Of a stretch of DNA of 64,000 bases, positions 44,197 to 56,774 are shown piece by piece (position 1 is the first letter of the stretch; each line of letters starts with the position of its first letter). Origin of the DNA: Tetragonia tetragonoides (Eukaryota; Streptophyta; Magnoliopsida; Caryophyllales; Aizoaceae); contig CM076141.1 of NCBI GenBank assembly GCA_038025085.1, positions 21,027,001 to 21,091,000 of the forward strand, in the 5' to 3' direction. Below the pieces are notes generated by a model that had not been told where the DNA came from, ran no database searches, and saw only the letters and a list, made by a program, of their open reading frames with translations. A program made the position numbers and the translations under genes.

Positions 44197-46077
44197 TGTA
44201 AGACCCCCGAATTTTCAATGATTTCCTGGGAGCTATCGACGTCGTTGTGCACGACTCGACACCACTGAACGGCCCCAAACCCGAGGGTTGTTATTGAAAC
44301 ATTTCACGCTAAGGAATAAATGCTAAAAAAAAAAAGGTACAAAAGGGAGTAACCTAAACAAACTAAAACCAATCAAAACATTAATATCAGAGTTATCTAT
44401 AAAGTGAACTTAAGTCCCTTAAAAAGTTATTACAACTTTGCCTTCAAGGGTACAAACAAAAATCTCATAATCCAAAAGAACAACAAGTCTAGAGAACAAG
44501 CCCAATATCTAACTCCAAGGCTACACGTCCTCACTCTGCAACACCTGCATTTTGGTTTCCGTGACGGAAACAATGTATAGAAGAAAAGAGAAGAAACAAT
44601 AGAAAACAAAAATCAGATAAACTGAATAACTATCGTCCATACCCAGTAAAAACACTTTCGCAAACCTTACATGGGTTTTAGAACAATCATTGAAATTCAT
44701 TTGCATGTACAAGTAGTCATACATTCAAGCACACGCATACTCGATATTCAATTACATGCAAATCTTGCTTTAGTGATCATTCGACACAGTTACACAATCA
44801 ATCTTGATTAGAGTTACTCGATATTCAATTACATGCAAATCTTGCTTTAGTGATCATTCGACACAGTTACACAATCAATCTTGATTAGAGTAATAAGAGA
44901 GCGAATAGAACAGCGATTACCCATATTGTCCATCGATTGATATTGACATGCCATGTACTTACTCTAGTGTATAATCACACTATCTCTAACATAATAATCG
45001 ATACGTAGAGAATTAACAAATGAGAAATGATCCATCCCTTACACGCTGCGAGGTGTCCATAAGTAACTTGGGAATAACACATCCCTAGACTACATCAATT
45101 AGAAACAGGTCGATTGCTCGACCACTCCTAGGGATCCATTAGGATTCTTATTCTCATTTATAATTCAAATCACATAATTTGCATTGGTTGACTTGGTGGT
45201 ACAACGAGACCACGACTCACTTCTTCATTTCATGCTTATGACAATGAATAGTAATAACGACAATAATGACATTTATGCATACGACGAATAATCATGCTTG
45301 ATATATATCTAATGAAATTTCCGAAGCACTTCGGCAGTAAAACATGATATCCAAAATTTCACATTCAACAAATATATCCAACAAAGTATAATAGGTGCTC
45401 ATTGGCACTCAATAATAACCCATTTCATTAGCACGTACATTATGTCATAATAATACTAACAATCCAATAATTAGCATATGAACAAATTAGTTAACGAAAC
45501 TGTATAAACTCAACATGCTCATTATAATTCATAATTACAGCGAGGAATATAATTCTAATTCTCAAACTAAACGACGAAATAATTTAATCATGCTTCGCAT
45601 ATTAAATTCACAACAAATAGGTATTTAGCACAAAAAAGGTCAAAACCTTTTTATGGGTTTTGAGAAGAGGTAGGCACAATCTTTACCTAAAAAAATGCTC
45701 ACTAAAGAGTATGTAAGCTTCCAAATCACGACCGATCACGCTTGCCCGTTAGGTCCTAATTAAATACAATTATCGAAATATAATCAGTAAATACGAAAAT
45801 CTAAACAGTAGAAAAAAATTAATATAATATTTTATTTAAACTTATTGATTTCTTTCAATCAATCTAGGATTTCGAAAATCCGGATTTGGTTTCCAAACGA
45901 GTACAGACAAATAAAAACAAGTAATTAAAAATAGGTTAAAATCGAATTAGTTAAATTACGAAAATTGAAAAATTGAAACTCAAACTTATTGTGCAACTCT
46001 CTACCACGGTCTCCATCCAGGAGAGCCATGGTCGGACCCAACAGCATCACCACTACCCACCGACCACCATGGGCCGC
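44197..46077 (-). repeat. 3' LTR of G, left piece
   Basis: Starts TGTAAGACCCCCGAATTTTC; collinear with 53030-54348. It includes a perfect 77-bp tandem duplication (44739-44892). It is interrupted by F at 46078. Confidence 0.8.
44739..44892. repeat. Perfect 77-bp tandem duplication in the G LTR
   Basis: Two identical units starting ACTCGATATTCAATTACATG; absent from the other G LTR. Confidence 0.9.
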
Positions 46078-48675
46078 CGTAATACCCCGTATTATTATTC
46101 ATTTTAGAATTATAATTACTTAAAAAGAAAATACAATTTCGAATTTAAATAATTATTTGGGCTCATAAATGCTTAAAGTGCCTAATTAATATTAGGTTTT
46201 GGTTTGGACCTAATTAAATTATAATTGGGTCAAATAAATAAAAAGAATTTTGGTGGGCTATAATTTCGGTTTGGCCGAAATTATAGGCAAGAATTGGGCC
46301 ATTTATTTTTGGCTAGGTGGCCAAAAAAAAGACACCAATTTCAGAATTTTTTGTTTTAAAAATTTGTTTCCTAAATTATTGGATGGTGGAGTGATTTTAG
46401 GTGAGGTTTTAGGAAAGGAGAAGTTGAGAGAAGGAAGGAGTGTATTTAGTCCCTAAATATACACTACTTCCAAATCACCTGACTCTTTACCAAATCAAAA
46501 AAAAAGAAGAACGACACTCTCTCACTCACTCTCACGCACGGCCGAAACAAAGGGAAGAAGAAAGGGATTTTGTCTCTCTTTCATATTTCATCATTTTGTG
46601 CAATTTTTTATCCTTTTCATTTCCAAGTAAATGTTCTTAACTTGTTTTTCTTATTCTTAAAAGCTTTAAATTTGATTCAAGTATGACTTTTTATGAACCC
46701 TAGTTTTGTATGAGTAAACCCTAATTTATGTGTTGCCTAGGGTTTGCTAGATTCTATTATTTTTGCGCAGTGAGCAGTGTGCAGTGTGCGGCTGTCGCGG
46801 CCGCCTATCGTAGCTGCTGCCGACGGCCAACCGCTGCTGGCGGGGCCCGCTGGTGCTGGTCATGTTGATGGTGTTTTGGTTTGACTTGTTGACTTGTTTT
46901 AGGGTTTTGGGAAGTTTTCTAATTTAGTTTATGTAAATTGGTTTTGGAAACATTGAGCGTGCATGAGTAATTGAAAATTTCAGCAACTTAATTAATTTAA
47001 TTAAGGGTATTAAATAATCCTTAAAGTATATTTTGGAGGTTTAAAAGTCAAAGATGGTGACTTATGTTTTGTGTGGACTTGTTAGGACCCGTTGACCGCA
47101 ATTAACGTAAGGGAGCTTACGTTGTGTGAATCTTTTGCCTTTGATCAAGGTAATGTCATTGTCCAGACTTTTGAATGTAATTCCTGTTGTGAATTATATA
47201 TGACAAAGAAACAATTGATTATGTTATTCCTTATGTTGAATTCGCATAGAATTATGAGAATACAAGTGAATGCATGTTATATGTTGAAAATTCACTTTGT
47301 GTAGCAATGTCTACTTGTTGATATTCATGTGACGAAAGACATGATGATTGTGTTTATTCAATGGAAATTATGTTAATAATTGTTCAATGGGAATATAGCT
47401 TGTAATGTTATTTTGTATCATGTTGGTAAGCATGTGGATTCATGTTAGTAAGCATGTTACTTCAATAAGTTGAAATGAACTATGACTATTGGAACCTATT
47501 TGAAGGTATTGAGATTAAAGGGTTATGAATTGAGGCCTAGGTGTCATTCATGTTAAATTGCCACAGAAATTAAAACCATTTTGGTGTTACTTGAGAAGTG
47601 TCAAGATTATGTGATTTACTTGACTATGTGATCACCTTTGAATTCATAAATTGAGAGTTAAGATTTCTTTGGTAATGAAGCCACCAAAGGGAGTGAATGG
47701 GAATATCAATTGTACGTTGAGTGGGTTTCATTGGTTATGGCCCCAACGTATTTGGTTAAAGCTTGTATCCATACAATGAGCAATTGGGCAAGTGAAGTTT
47801 GAATTGTGAAACTGTTCTTCTTGTAAACCTATGGGTTGAGAGAGGGTATGCATACTTAGGATCATCTAGAAGTAGTTTGGGAGTCATTTATACTCCGGGA
47901 CGGTTGATTCCTCTTTGCTATTATGCACATGACTTTTGATCCTATTGAGCCTTCTGCGGTTGGTTCTGACATTCATGCGATTCTCTTCTCTCTAATGAAC
48001 TTGGCTAATGGATATTAATAAATATTGGATTTATTATTTGGTGTTTTTGCGTGTCTTTAAATTAAAGCATGTTTTCTTTTATTTTCTTAATTATGATCAT
48101 TAATTTTGATTAAGCATGTTGGTTTAACTTGGAGATTTAAATGGATTATGTGGTTATGAATTACTTAGCGTAGCTGATTGGTTTTTTTTTTTTTTTATTA
48201 CTTGTGTTTGTGGTCCATTTCTCTTCAATGGTGGGCCTATGATGAACCTATATGGAATTCGTCTATATGGGGGAGTAGATTGACAGGATTTGTAGCTCGT
48301 GTGTTGGGAGCAAGAGGAAGGCGACTGAAGAAGATTGTAAATCTTCTAAGAACAATTTACTTTTATTGTTTAGATTGGAATTTCTTTAATATTGGTATTT
48401 TTACTATTGTAATGAGATTAATTCTCTTGCATGAGAATTAATAGTTTACTATTTCTTAATTCTTTTGGATTACTTGTTTTAAGTTAGTTGAAAAAGATAG
48501 TTATTATTTAATTATCTAGTATGTATGTTTGGGATATAAACATTTGGTTTCTTTCTCGGCTTGTATTTAATTTGAACATTAAATACGGCGGTAGCGTTTC
48601 AAATTTCTAGGGTTTTTTCGCTGCAACTCGTGATTTTAAATGGTTTTAAATTAGACGGAAATTCGAGGTGTTACA
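46078..48675 (+). repeat. 5' LTR of F
   Basis: Starts (T/C)GTAATACCCCG and ends GAGGTGTTACA, followed by a PBS-like GTATCAGAGCG at 48681. The length is about 2.6 kb. Its last 600 bp recur at 50835-51443. Confidence 0.75.
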
Positions 48676-48891
48676 AGTTCGTATCAGAGCGTATGTTATT
48701 TGTCCCTAATCTACGTTTTGAATTGTAAATTGTGTCATTAAGACATGCTTATTGGATAAAAACTTAAATAGACTTAAGTTATGTGAATAAAAGTTTTGTA
48801 AGCCGAAATGAGTTGAATTGTTTCTTTTACTTGTTTTGGTATTATTTGAAGTACTCGAGTGAAGTACTAACGTGTTGTTTCTCGCGTGTAG

Positions 48892-49702
48892 ATGGTGAAG
48901 CGTGAACGACCCGTTACCCCTGAGGATCCAAGACAACTCCGTTATGAGGGAGGCCGCTTAGAGGAATACTTTGATCTCGTACGTGAAGTATTCATGCAGT
49001 ACAACGAGCACTATCATGTTCAATCCTCTATACGCTCGGAAAAGATGAAGGCCTTCTACTTCATCAAAAGCTTTGGCTACACGATACCCAAATGGCGCTG
49101 ATTCCATGACGACTAGCTAGTGGATTCGGAGATGAAGAACGATAGGGACTACCCCTATCTGGAGACATTGGAGTCCTTGATTATAAGGGCATACGCATGG
49201 GACGAGGCCTACACGGATATGCTTAGAGACCCCTATGAGGTATACGTGGAGAGCACTGAAGGGTATGATCCATTGCTTCAGGTGGACAACCCAATGACCG
49301 AAGAGGAGGCAGACGCTGACAAACCATCCTTCGCTGAAGAGGCCGAAAAGCCTACGGTTGAGGTCGAGGAGGAGTCTTCGCCTACTGTTCTTGAGGAGGT
49401 GTCCGGAGGCACTTAAAGTAGGTAGTGCTGTCTATCTATTCCGGAAGAAGGCACATCCATTAGAGCTCGACGGGGTTTTAATTGGGAAATGTTCGAAACG
49501 GTTCATAGAGAGGAGTTTCTACCCAGAGTATATCCAGGACCAAAAGTATAACGAGTTCTTGAACCTTATCCAAGGAAGGATGACTGTTCCGGAATATGCT
49601 GAAAAGTTTGACGACCTAGCTCGTTTCGCAGGAGGGTTAGTCCCTACGGAACAGCATAGGGCCCGGCAGATTCTAGAATGGGTTGTACTGGACCGTTCGT
49701 GA
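48892..49702 (+). pseudogene. gag of F
   Basis: Starts MVKRERPVTPEDPRQL. A stop at 49099 and others break the N-terminal half. It is acidic around 49290-49400 (EEEADADKPSFAEEAEKP). After a frame change, SFYPEYIQDQKYNEFLNLIQ and MTVPEYAEKFDDLARFAGGL give a clear gag signature. An Asn/Gln-rich region from a (CAA)n tract follows at 49880-49931, with a weak knuckle near 50097-50150. Confidence 0.75.
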
Positions 49703-49879
49703 GTCTTTGGGGGGTTATAAGTGTCAGACCGTGCAAGAGGTCTACAATCATGTTGCGAACCAAGCTGCGGTTGTTAAGCACAGAGAGGAGGTGACTGGGA
49801 AAAAGAGGAAGTTTGACGACCATCAGGGTAGTGGTGGTTAGAAGAAGGAAAAGTTCCGGGGAGGGAATAATCAGAATGG

Positions 49880-49901
49880 CAACAACAACAACAACAACAA
49901 C

Positions 49902-49931
<30 letters not shown>
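49880..49931 (+). repeat. (CAA)n microsatellite in F gag
   Basis: About 17 near-perfect triplets. It would encode an Asn or Gln run between the capsid and knuckle parts, as in the E gag. Confidence 0.9.
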
Positions 49932-49932
<1 letters not shown>

Positions 49933-50298
49933 GGGGAATAACCACAATGATGGTGGGAATTCCAAGAATCGAAATGGCAAGAATGGCAATGGAAATGGCC
50001 ATCAGAATAATGGGCGTTGGAAGGAAAAACCCTACATTTGTGCAAGAAGTGCAATAAGAATCACCCAGGGGTTGATTGTGCTGGAGTTAAGGTGAGATGC
50101 TACACATGTAAAGAGTTGGGGCATCGTTCTTTTATTTTCCTCAGAGGGGCAAAATTGTGAACAATGGTGGGGGCAATAAGAATGTTCAAGATCCTGCAGT
50201 TTAGGGTCAAAATGGAACAACAAGGGTGGTAATCGACAAAATGGGCTGAATGGACAGGCTGAAAATGTCCAGAATGTGGTGAGGATTGATGAGTTCGT

Positions 50299-50829
50299 TT
50301 GTTTGTGATGAATCAAGTACAGGCTGATGCGGCAAGCAATGTGGTGACTGGTACATTTCTTATATATTCTTTGTCTGCCTATGTATTTTTTGATTCTAAA
50401 GCATCACATTCATTCATATCTGAAAACTTTGTTAAGAAACATGGGATGGGAGTAGTGGAGTCTCTAGAGACTAATATTGCCACTTCTTCTGGAGAGGTGG
50501 TATTGTGTAAAGTAGTACATCCCAATGTTCGTGTGAACATTGCAGGGTCTGAATTGCCTGCAGACCTGATTGAGTTTCAATAGGGAGATTTTGATGTTAT
50601 TTTGGGAATGAATTGGCTTAGCAAGTATAAAGCGAGAATGGACTATAGTGAACAAAAGATATCGCTGAAAGGGCCTAGAAGTAATAGAATCTCTTATAAA
50701 GGAATTATCACTAAGGGCGGAATTTGGATTATTTCGATGTTAGAGGCGAAGAAGCATTTAGAGAAGGGATGTGAGGGATTTTTGTGTCACATTCAGAATG
50801 TAGAGGGAATAGACGAGGAAATCTCATAG
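50299..50829 (+). pseudogene. Protease of F
   Basis: AYVFFDSKASHSFISENFV is the retropepsin active-site block; the usual D-S/T-G reads D-S-K here. Later DFDVILGMNWLSKYKARMDY is the second conserved block of chromovirus-type proteases. A stop lies at 50581. The frame ends at 50829, six bases before 3' LTR sequence begins. Confidence 0.8.
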
Positions 50830-50834
50830 ATTGA

Positions 50835-51443
50835 TGTTGTCTTTTATTTTCTTAAGCATGATCGTTAATTTTGATTAAGCATGTTGGTTTAACTTGGAGA
50901 TTTAAATGGACTATGTGGTTATGATATACTCATCGTACCTGATTTGTTGTTTTTCTTTTTTTTTTTTACTTGTGTTTGTTGTCCATTTCCCTTCAGTGGT
51001 GGGCTTATGATAAACCGATATGGAATTCGTCTATATGGGGGAGTAGATTGACAGGATTTGTAGCTCGTGTGTTGGGAGCTAGAGGAAGGGGACTGAAGAA
51101 GATTGTAAATCTTCTACGAACAATTTACGTTTATTATTGAGATTGGAATATCTTTAATATTGGGATTTTTACTATTGTAATGAGATTAATTCTCTTGCAT
51201 GAGAATTAATAGTTTACTATTTCTTATATCTTTTGGATTACTTGTTATAAGTTAGTTGGAAAAGACAGTTATTATTTAATTATCTAGTATGTATGTTTGG
51301 GATATAAACATTTGGTTTCTTTCTAGCCTTGTATTTAATTTGAACATTAAATACGGTGGTAGCGCTTCGAATTTCTAGGGTTTTTTCGCTGCAACTCGTG
51401 ATTTTAAATGATTTTAAATTAGACGAAAATTCAGGGTGTTACA
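50835..51443 (+). repeat. 3' LTR remnant of F
   Basis: Matches 48070-48675 with few changes and ends GGTGTTACA. The first 2 kb of the LTR are deleted together with the rest of pol. Confidence 0.85.
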
Positions 51444-52201
51444 CCGGCGGTGGTGGCTCGCCGGCGACCGGCGATAAAAGGAGAGGGAAAGAGAGAGATT
51501 GCGAGCGAAAGAGAGAGAACGAGTGAGGGGAAGGGGAAGGGTCGGCGACGCCGGCCACTCGCCGGCACCACCAGGCCATGGTGGTCGCGCAACCGCAAAA
51601 CAAGGGAGAGAGGGAAAACAGAGCACGAGAGAGATAAGGAGAAAGAGAAAGAGTGAAAGAGAGAGAGTGGGAGGAGGGCTCACCGGCGGTGGCCTCCTGG
51701 TGGTTCTCCGGCGGCTCGGAGGCCGAGCCAGGGAAGAGAGGGAGAGAGACGCGGCTGAGGGAGAGAGAGAGGAGAGAGAAGTCGGGTGAGAGGAGAGAGA
51801 GTATGTGTGAGGTTTTGGTTCAGTTTTGCAAACTGATGATATTACTCATCTTTTTGTTTATATAGGTCTCCAGTCAACCAAGGTCAATCCCACTAGGTTT
51901 AGGAATAATTTTCTGATTTAAATGTTAATTAAAACTAATTAAAACTATATGCATTACCTTATTCATACATAAAATAATTTAATTAAGTCCCCCAATTTTA
52001 ATAAATATGAATGACGAAATTCCCATAATAATAATTAATATTATTATGAATGACGAAATTCCCATAATAATAATTAATATTATTATGGCTTTAATTGAGT
52101 AAATCGAATCATTGTATAAATATACGATTTAAATCTCCAAAACTATTCATAAACGAACTATAAATTGTTATTATAATTATAGAAAATATTGGGGTATCAC
52201 A
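51444..52201 (-). repeat. 3' LTR of G, right piece
   Basis: Continues the G LTR after F. It has a purine-rich GA tract (51480-51800) and a 39-bp tandem duplication (52008-52086), and ends GGGGTATCACA. Confidence 0.65.
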
Positions 52202-53029
52202 GTGTAGGTGACCACTCTTGGAGACTACGTCGTCGTATTTTTCCTTAAGTCCCATCCAAGGATGGATGTTAGGCAGACCAGCTAGCATTAGCTCCACACA
52301 TAAGCCTTCATGTAGACCTCGTGCCATTCTCATACTGATAACGCTGGATCGTAGTGTAAGCACGTCGTATGTAGACACGAATATCTTCAAGTTCACCATC
52401 AGTGGCGAAGAATGGCTCCACAGGAGGAGACCATTTTGAAACAGGAATAGGTGCAACAGCAGGTACGGTATTGTTGTCGCGCTCGACACCAACATCTTCC
52501 AAATCTGGCATATCATCATGCTCGTCAGCTGGGGTGTACTCAGGCTTAGACTAGGAAGGATCCTCATCCTCATCATGATCATCACGCACGGCGTGTATAG
52601 CAGGTGCGGCATGCGTGGCATTCACGGCGCGTGCAGCCTCGTCGTGCGCGACATCCTTGTGCGCTACTTGGTCGTGCGCGACTTTGTTGTGCACGGCTTG
52701 ATGACGCATGTTCACGTTGTTTCCCATTGACTCGCTATCCAAAGAACAACATACCCTATGGGTTGTGCACGGTAAGCTAGGGCGTGTACCCTTTGGTGTG
52801 CAGTAGACTTCCCCGTAGTTATTCTAGTACTTGCCATCTACAAAAAGGCAATCAAGCAATAAAAACTTTATAAATCACAAGCAAAGTGATTTCAAATAAT
52901 TCTTATCTTGTAGGACTACTACGCTCTACGACATTATTTATATTTTACTTTCCCCAAAATAAAACTAATCTCTTTTAATTCATTAATTAATCATAAGCAA
53001 CTTTTTAAACCTAGGGCTCTGATACCATT
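52202..53029 (-). pseudogene. gag N-terminal fragment of G, with PBS
   Basis: Minus-strand frames with HNKVAHDQVAHKDVAHDEAA, a heptad-like His/Ala repeat, then an acidic stretch (DEHDDMPDLEDVGVE) and RVYIRRAYTTIQRYQYENG. Stops and shifts are present. The PBS (53016-53027, minus-strand TGGTATCAGAGC) is next to the LTR. The remainder of gag and all of pol are missing, and there is no PPT at the left end, so a deletion joined gag to the 3' LTR. Confidence 0.6.
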
Positions 53030-54348
53030 TGTAACACCCCCGAATTTACAACAATTTCTTGAGAGCTATCGACGTCATTGTGCACGACTCGACACCACTG
53101 AATTGTCACAAACCCAAGGGTAATTACTGGAACATTTATCACTAAAGGAGTAAATGCTAAGTATAAAGAAAGTCTACGCATCAAAGGAGCTTACTAAGGA
53201 AACTTAAACAATCTAAAACAATTATTATTAGAGTTGTCTATAATAGTGAGGTAGAAACCATTAATCTAATTATTACAACTTTGCCTTCAAAGGGCACAAA
53301 CCAGAAATCCCAACAATCTAAACTGAACAAAGAGAGTTCTAAAAACAGACGCCAACTCTAGCTTCCAAGCTGTGCATCCTCACTCGACTAAACCTGCACT
53401 TTGGTTTCCGTGACGGAAATACAATACAGAAGAAAAGAAAAGAAACAAAAGAGAAACAAAAATCAGATAAACTGAATAAACGTCATTCGTACCTAGTAAA
53501 AACATTTCGCAAACCTTACCTGAGGTTTTAGAAGAATCATTGAAATTCATTTGCATACGCACATAAGCATATAATCAAGCATACACATAACGACATTCGT
53601 TTACATGCAATTCTTATATAGTGGTCATACAAAATATAAAATATGACATAGACAATCCGTCTTGATTAGAGACATGTAAGAGAGCGAATAGAACAGCGAT
53701 TACCCATATTGTTCATCGAAGATACAATCACGCCATGGACTTAACGGCTCTAGTGTGCACACTACCTCTAGTATAATAAACGAGTCTAGAGGACATAATA
53801 AATGGGGAATGATCCGTACCGGACACACTATGAGGTGTCCATAGGTAAATTGAGAATCACGCATCCCTTGAACTACACCATTAGGTGTAATCCCGATTGC
53901 TCGACTACTCCTAGGGATCCATTAGGAGTCTTACTCTCATTTGATTCAATTCACATAATTTGCATTGGTTGACATAGTGGTACTATGAGACCACGACTTA
54001 CTAATTCATTTCATGCTCTTGACAATGAATAGTAAATAACCAAAATAATGATAATTCAATACACTGAGAACTAAACATGCTTATATCAATAATGATAATT
54101 CAACAATGATGACACGCATTGTCTAGCACAATCTCGACAGCACTTCGGCAGGGTAATATGATATCAAAAAATCATATTTCATTCAAATACATCCAACGAT
54201 AAATATATAGGTGCTCACTAGCACTCAATAATACCCATAACAATTAGCAAGTATTAAATAGCATAATAATACTAGCGATTCACCATTCAACAATTGTTCA
54301 ATAACCAACATATGAACTGATTAATTCTCCAAACATCATAATATCGAA
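53030..54348 (-). repeat. 5' LTR of G, cut by element C
   Basis: Starts TGTAACACCCCCGAATTTAC; matches 44197 onward (shared TTTGGTTTCCGTGACGGAAA). It breaks at 54348 where the C LTR begins. Confidence 0.8.
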
Positions 54349-54656
54349 TATAGACGCCAAAAAAGCGTCTTCAGATTTTTTCCGCAAAAGCTCGATGATG
54401 AAAAGAGTAATTTTTAAGCTTCAACTGCTATTTTTCTTTAATAGTTAAGATAAGGTCTCAATTTTTTCCCTCCAAACACTCCTTCATTCCATTCCATTCA
54501 GAAGCCCCGTTCAAGAGCTTTCCAACGACACGTCTCATGCCTCATTCCGACTCTCGGTCTTTACCGTTTTTCGGAACCGTCTTTTACCGTTTAGGGGTAG
54601 AACGGTCTTTACAAGTTTTTCGGAATATTTATAATCCTCCGAAAAATGATAATGGG

Positions 54657-54685
54657 CTGGATGACGTCATTATGACGTCATCCAG
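54657..54685. promoter_or_regulatory. Palindrome with two TGACGTCA sites, U3 of C
   Basis: 29-bp inverted repeat holding two complete TGACGTCA octamers, the classic bZIP site, separated by 3 bp. Confidence 0.6.
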
Positions 54686-54728
54686 CTGGCTACTGACAGC
54701 CGTCAGCGGCCCTAGGAAAAGTCCCAGG

Positions 54729-54740
54729 GCCGCTAGCGGC
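54729..54740. promoter_or_regulatory. GCCGCTAGCGGC palindrome, U3 of C
   Basis: Perfect copy between the bZIP-type palindrome and the TATA box. Confidence 0.5.
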
Positions 54741-54858
54741 GCTGACCAATTTTCCAGGGCCGTTAGCGGCGGTGACTTCCCTTCGAGCCCGGCTCATTTT
54801 TCAAGCCCGTCTCATTTTTTAGCTCAAATTCGACCATACAACCCTACTTTTCCACGCC

Positions 54859-54866
54859 TATATAAA
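54859..54866 (+). promoter_or_regulatory. LTR TATA box, C
   Basis: TATATAAA, followed 30-40 bp later by the conserved ACACACAGTCTACAGTT block. Confidence 0.6.
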
Positions 54867-55643
54867 CAACCCTTCATCCTCAGTTCAAAACACACAGTCT
54901 ACAGTTGACAACTTCTATTCTCAGGAGTATTAACACTGAGCTTCCCCCTCTTTCTTCCAAACTTGAGATCTATTTTTACTATTCTTGTCAAATATAGCCT
55001 ACAGTTCAGGTACAAATTCCTGAGGGCTCAAATTAAATTAATTGCTTAATTGTTTATTTTGCTAAGTAGTCATAATGTAGATATCATGCTAGGTCACATT
55101 TTTATTGCTTCCTAAATATTGTCTGTATAATCGTTGTGTTGTCCAACTTGTCAATCGAATGCATGTCTAAAAAAGGGTTAAAAATAAATGTTGTGATGCT
55201 TGTGATAAAGCAATTAATAGTCTAAGTCTAGGTTGTTAATTCGGTTTTGCATGGGAATTATGTCTTTAAATTATTTAGCAAACTTGAGTTAGTAGAGGCC
55301 GTCATAAACGGGCGAGTTGGGTGCCTAACACCTTCCCACCTCGTACCTTCGCCCACGAAACCTTTATTCTTGGGTACTTATATGTTTTATATAAGCGGGA
55401 GTCTTTCCAAAAACATGATTAGTTCACTTATCGCGCTATTGGGTTGTCCCTTCGGTTTGTCCCTTCGATAAAACGCCGATAGCAGATTTGTGACCTCTTT
55501 CATGGTTTTTATTCAATTCAAGTCTTTACAAAAGCTTTTCTAACTCGAAGGTCCCTTGAACTTATCTAAGCCCCCAACTGAAAAATTTTCTATAAGGATG
55601 CACTCGGAGGAAACAAGGATTGGAAAAATCCCAGGTCCTTACA

Positions 55644-55661
55644 GTGGCGACTTCACTGAAG
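55644..55661 (+). other. Primer-binding site of C
   Basis: GTGGCGACTTCACTGAAG directly after the LTR, an Ogre-like tRNA-Arg type site with some changes. Confidence 0.6.
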
Positions 55662-56774
55662 ACTTATTTAAGAGGATGAGACTCGAAAGTCAAGTTTGCT
55701 TAATTGTTTAATAACATGTTCCATATTTTTGCATCATTTGCATCTGCTTTTGCACAACCTTTTGACCCTTATCGACCCTCGAGGAAGTTTGTGTCACAAC
55801 TCGTAGACAACCCGTATATCTAAAGGAATATACAGTTGTCCTATCGACGCTTCCTCACCCATGACTCATCAATCCTTTGTTGATGAAAAGAATTACAATC
55901 GATGTGTCGACCATGCGCCGAACGGAAATTGTAATTTGTCGTGGTAACCTCACAGGAGCCAAAAGCCTTTAACCCACATTCATGCATCCGCTTGCTTGTT
56001 GTGCATATGTCGTTGTAATGCCCGTCTGATCACATGTTTGCCTGTAAACTGCGTTGTTATAATGCTTGCTTGAATGCATGGATGTCGTGATTATGTGCCA
56101 ACATGTACTTAAGTGCTAGGAGTCATTTTTTTTATCTAGTTCCTTATGACCCAAAGATGGTACGAGAATTCAAATTCAATGAACACTCGTCATTTTCCCA
56201 ATGATATATTCTAAAAGTCATGGACACTTTCTTGGATCTTTTTAGTAAAAAAAAATAGTCAGTCTTTCAATTTCCCCTCTCCCTTTTTCTTATTTCTGTA
56301 TTTTCTTTTTCTTTTGATGTAATTCAGATTCGGTCAAAAAAAAAATTATTTGAAAAACGCAAAAAAAAAAACGCCAACAACAAAAATGCCGAAAAATCAA
56401 AAAAATAAAAAAAAAAAGAAAAAAGGGGACCGAAATTTCTTTTTATTTTATTTTATCCCAATTTCCATTTTCTTTGAGTCTAAAATAATAATAATAAAAT
56501 TAGGATTTTCTAGTTTCCTTATTTTCGTTCATTGACTTCGTTTTCATTGGATATTACGGAAATATTTGGGCATTTAGGCTTAAGGACTTTTTCTTTTTCT
56601 TTTAGGACAACGTGTTTTCTATGTGTGGGTCAATTCTTCATTAGATGAGAGTCTCATGATTTTTTGTTACTAAGTGCTCCGTGCTTCCTGTTCAGAATTC
56701 GGAGAAGAGAGGCCGGGCCAGGTTCGTTTCAATCCCCTACCATACCTTGATTCAAACCACTTTGATCGCATCAT
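55662..56774 (+). other. Leader of C
   Basis: Untranslated; A-rich and T-rich runs around 56340-56420. Matches the leader of A in reverse orientation. Confidence 0.6.

Larger units (their letters stand above)
46078..51443 (+). mobile_element. Element F: deleted gypsy element nested in the G LTR
   Basis: A long 5' LTR (46078-48675), PBS, gag, protease, then directly a 3' LTR remnant. RT, RNase H and integrase are gone. Flanks CCGCC and CCGGC may be a TSD with one change. F is opposite in orientation to G but has similar LTR ends. Confidence 0.75.
44197..54348 (-). mobile_element. Element G: LTR element with long LTRs, broken by F and C
   Basis: Left LTR 44197-46077 plus 51444-52201, short internal region 52202-53029 with a PBS at its right end, and a right LTR from 53030 that is cut by C at 54348. 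The PBS position shows that G points to the minus strand. Only the N-terminal part of gag remains internally. Each LTR would be about 2.6 kb, as in F. Confidence 0.75.
54349..55643 (+). repeat. 5' LTR of C
   Basis: 1295 bp, TATAGACGCC (TG to TA) to GGTCCTTACA. U3: TGACGTCA-type palindrome 54657-54685, GCCGCTAGCGGC 54729-54740, TATA box 54859-54866. Confidence 0.9.

Noticed and set aside
46073..46077. Exact TSD for element F
   Set aside because: Flanks read CCGCC/GCCGC on the left and CCGGC on the right; similar but not identical, and the LTR start base is uncertain, so not claimed as certain.
49644..50054. Minus-strand frames with long Cys or Val runs
   Set aside because: They are shadows of the (CAA)n tract in the plus-strand gag of F.
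51450..51865. Arg/Glu-rich open frames on the plus strand
   Set aside because: Produced by a GA-rich low-complexity tract in the G LTR; no family resemblance.
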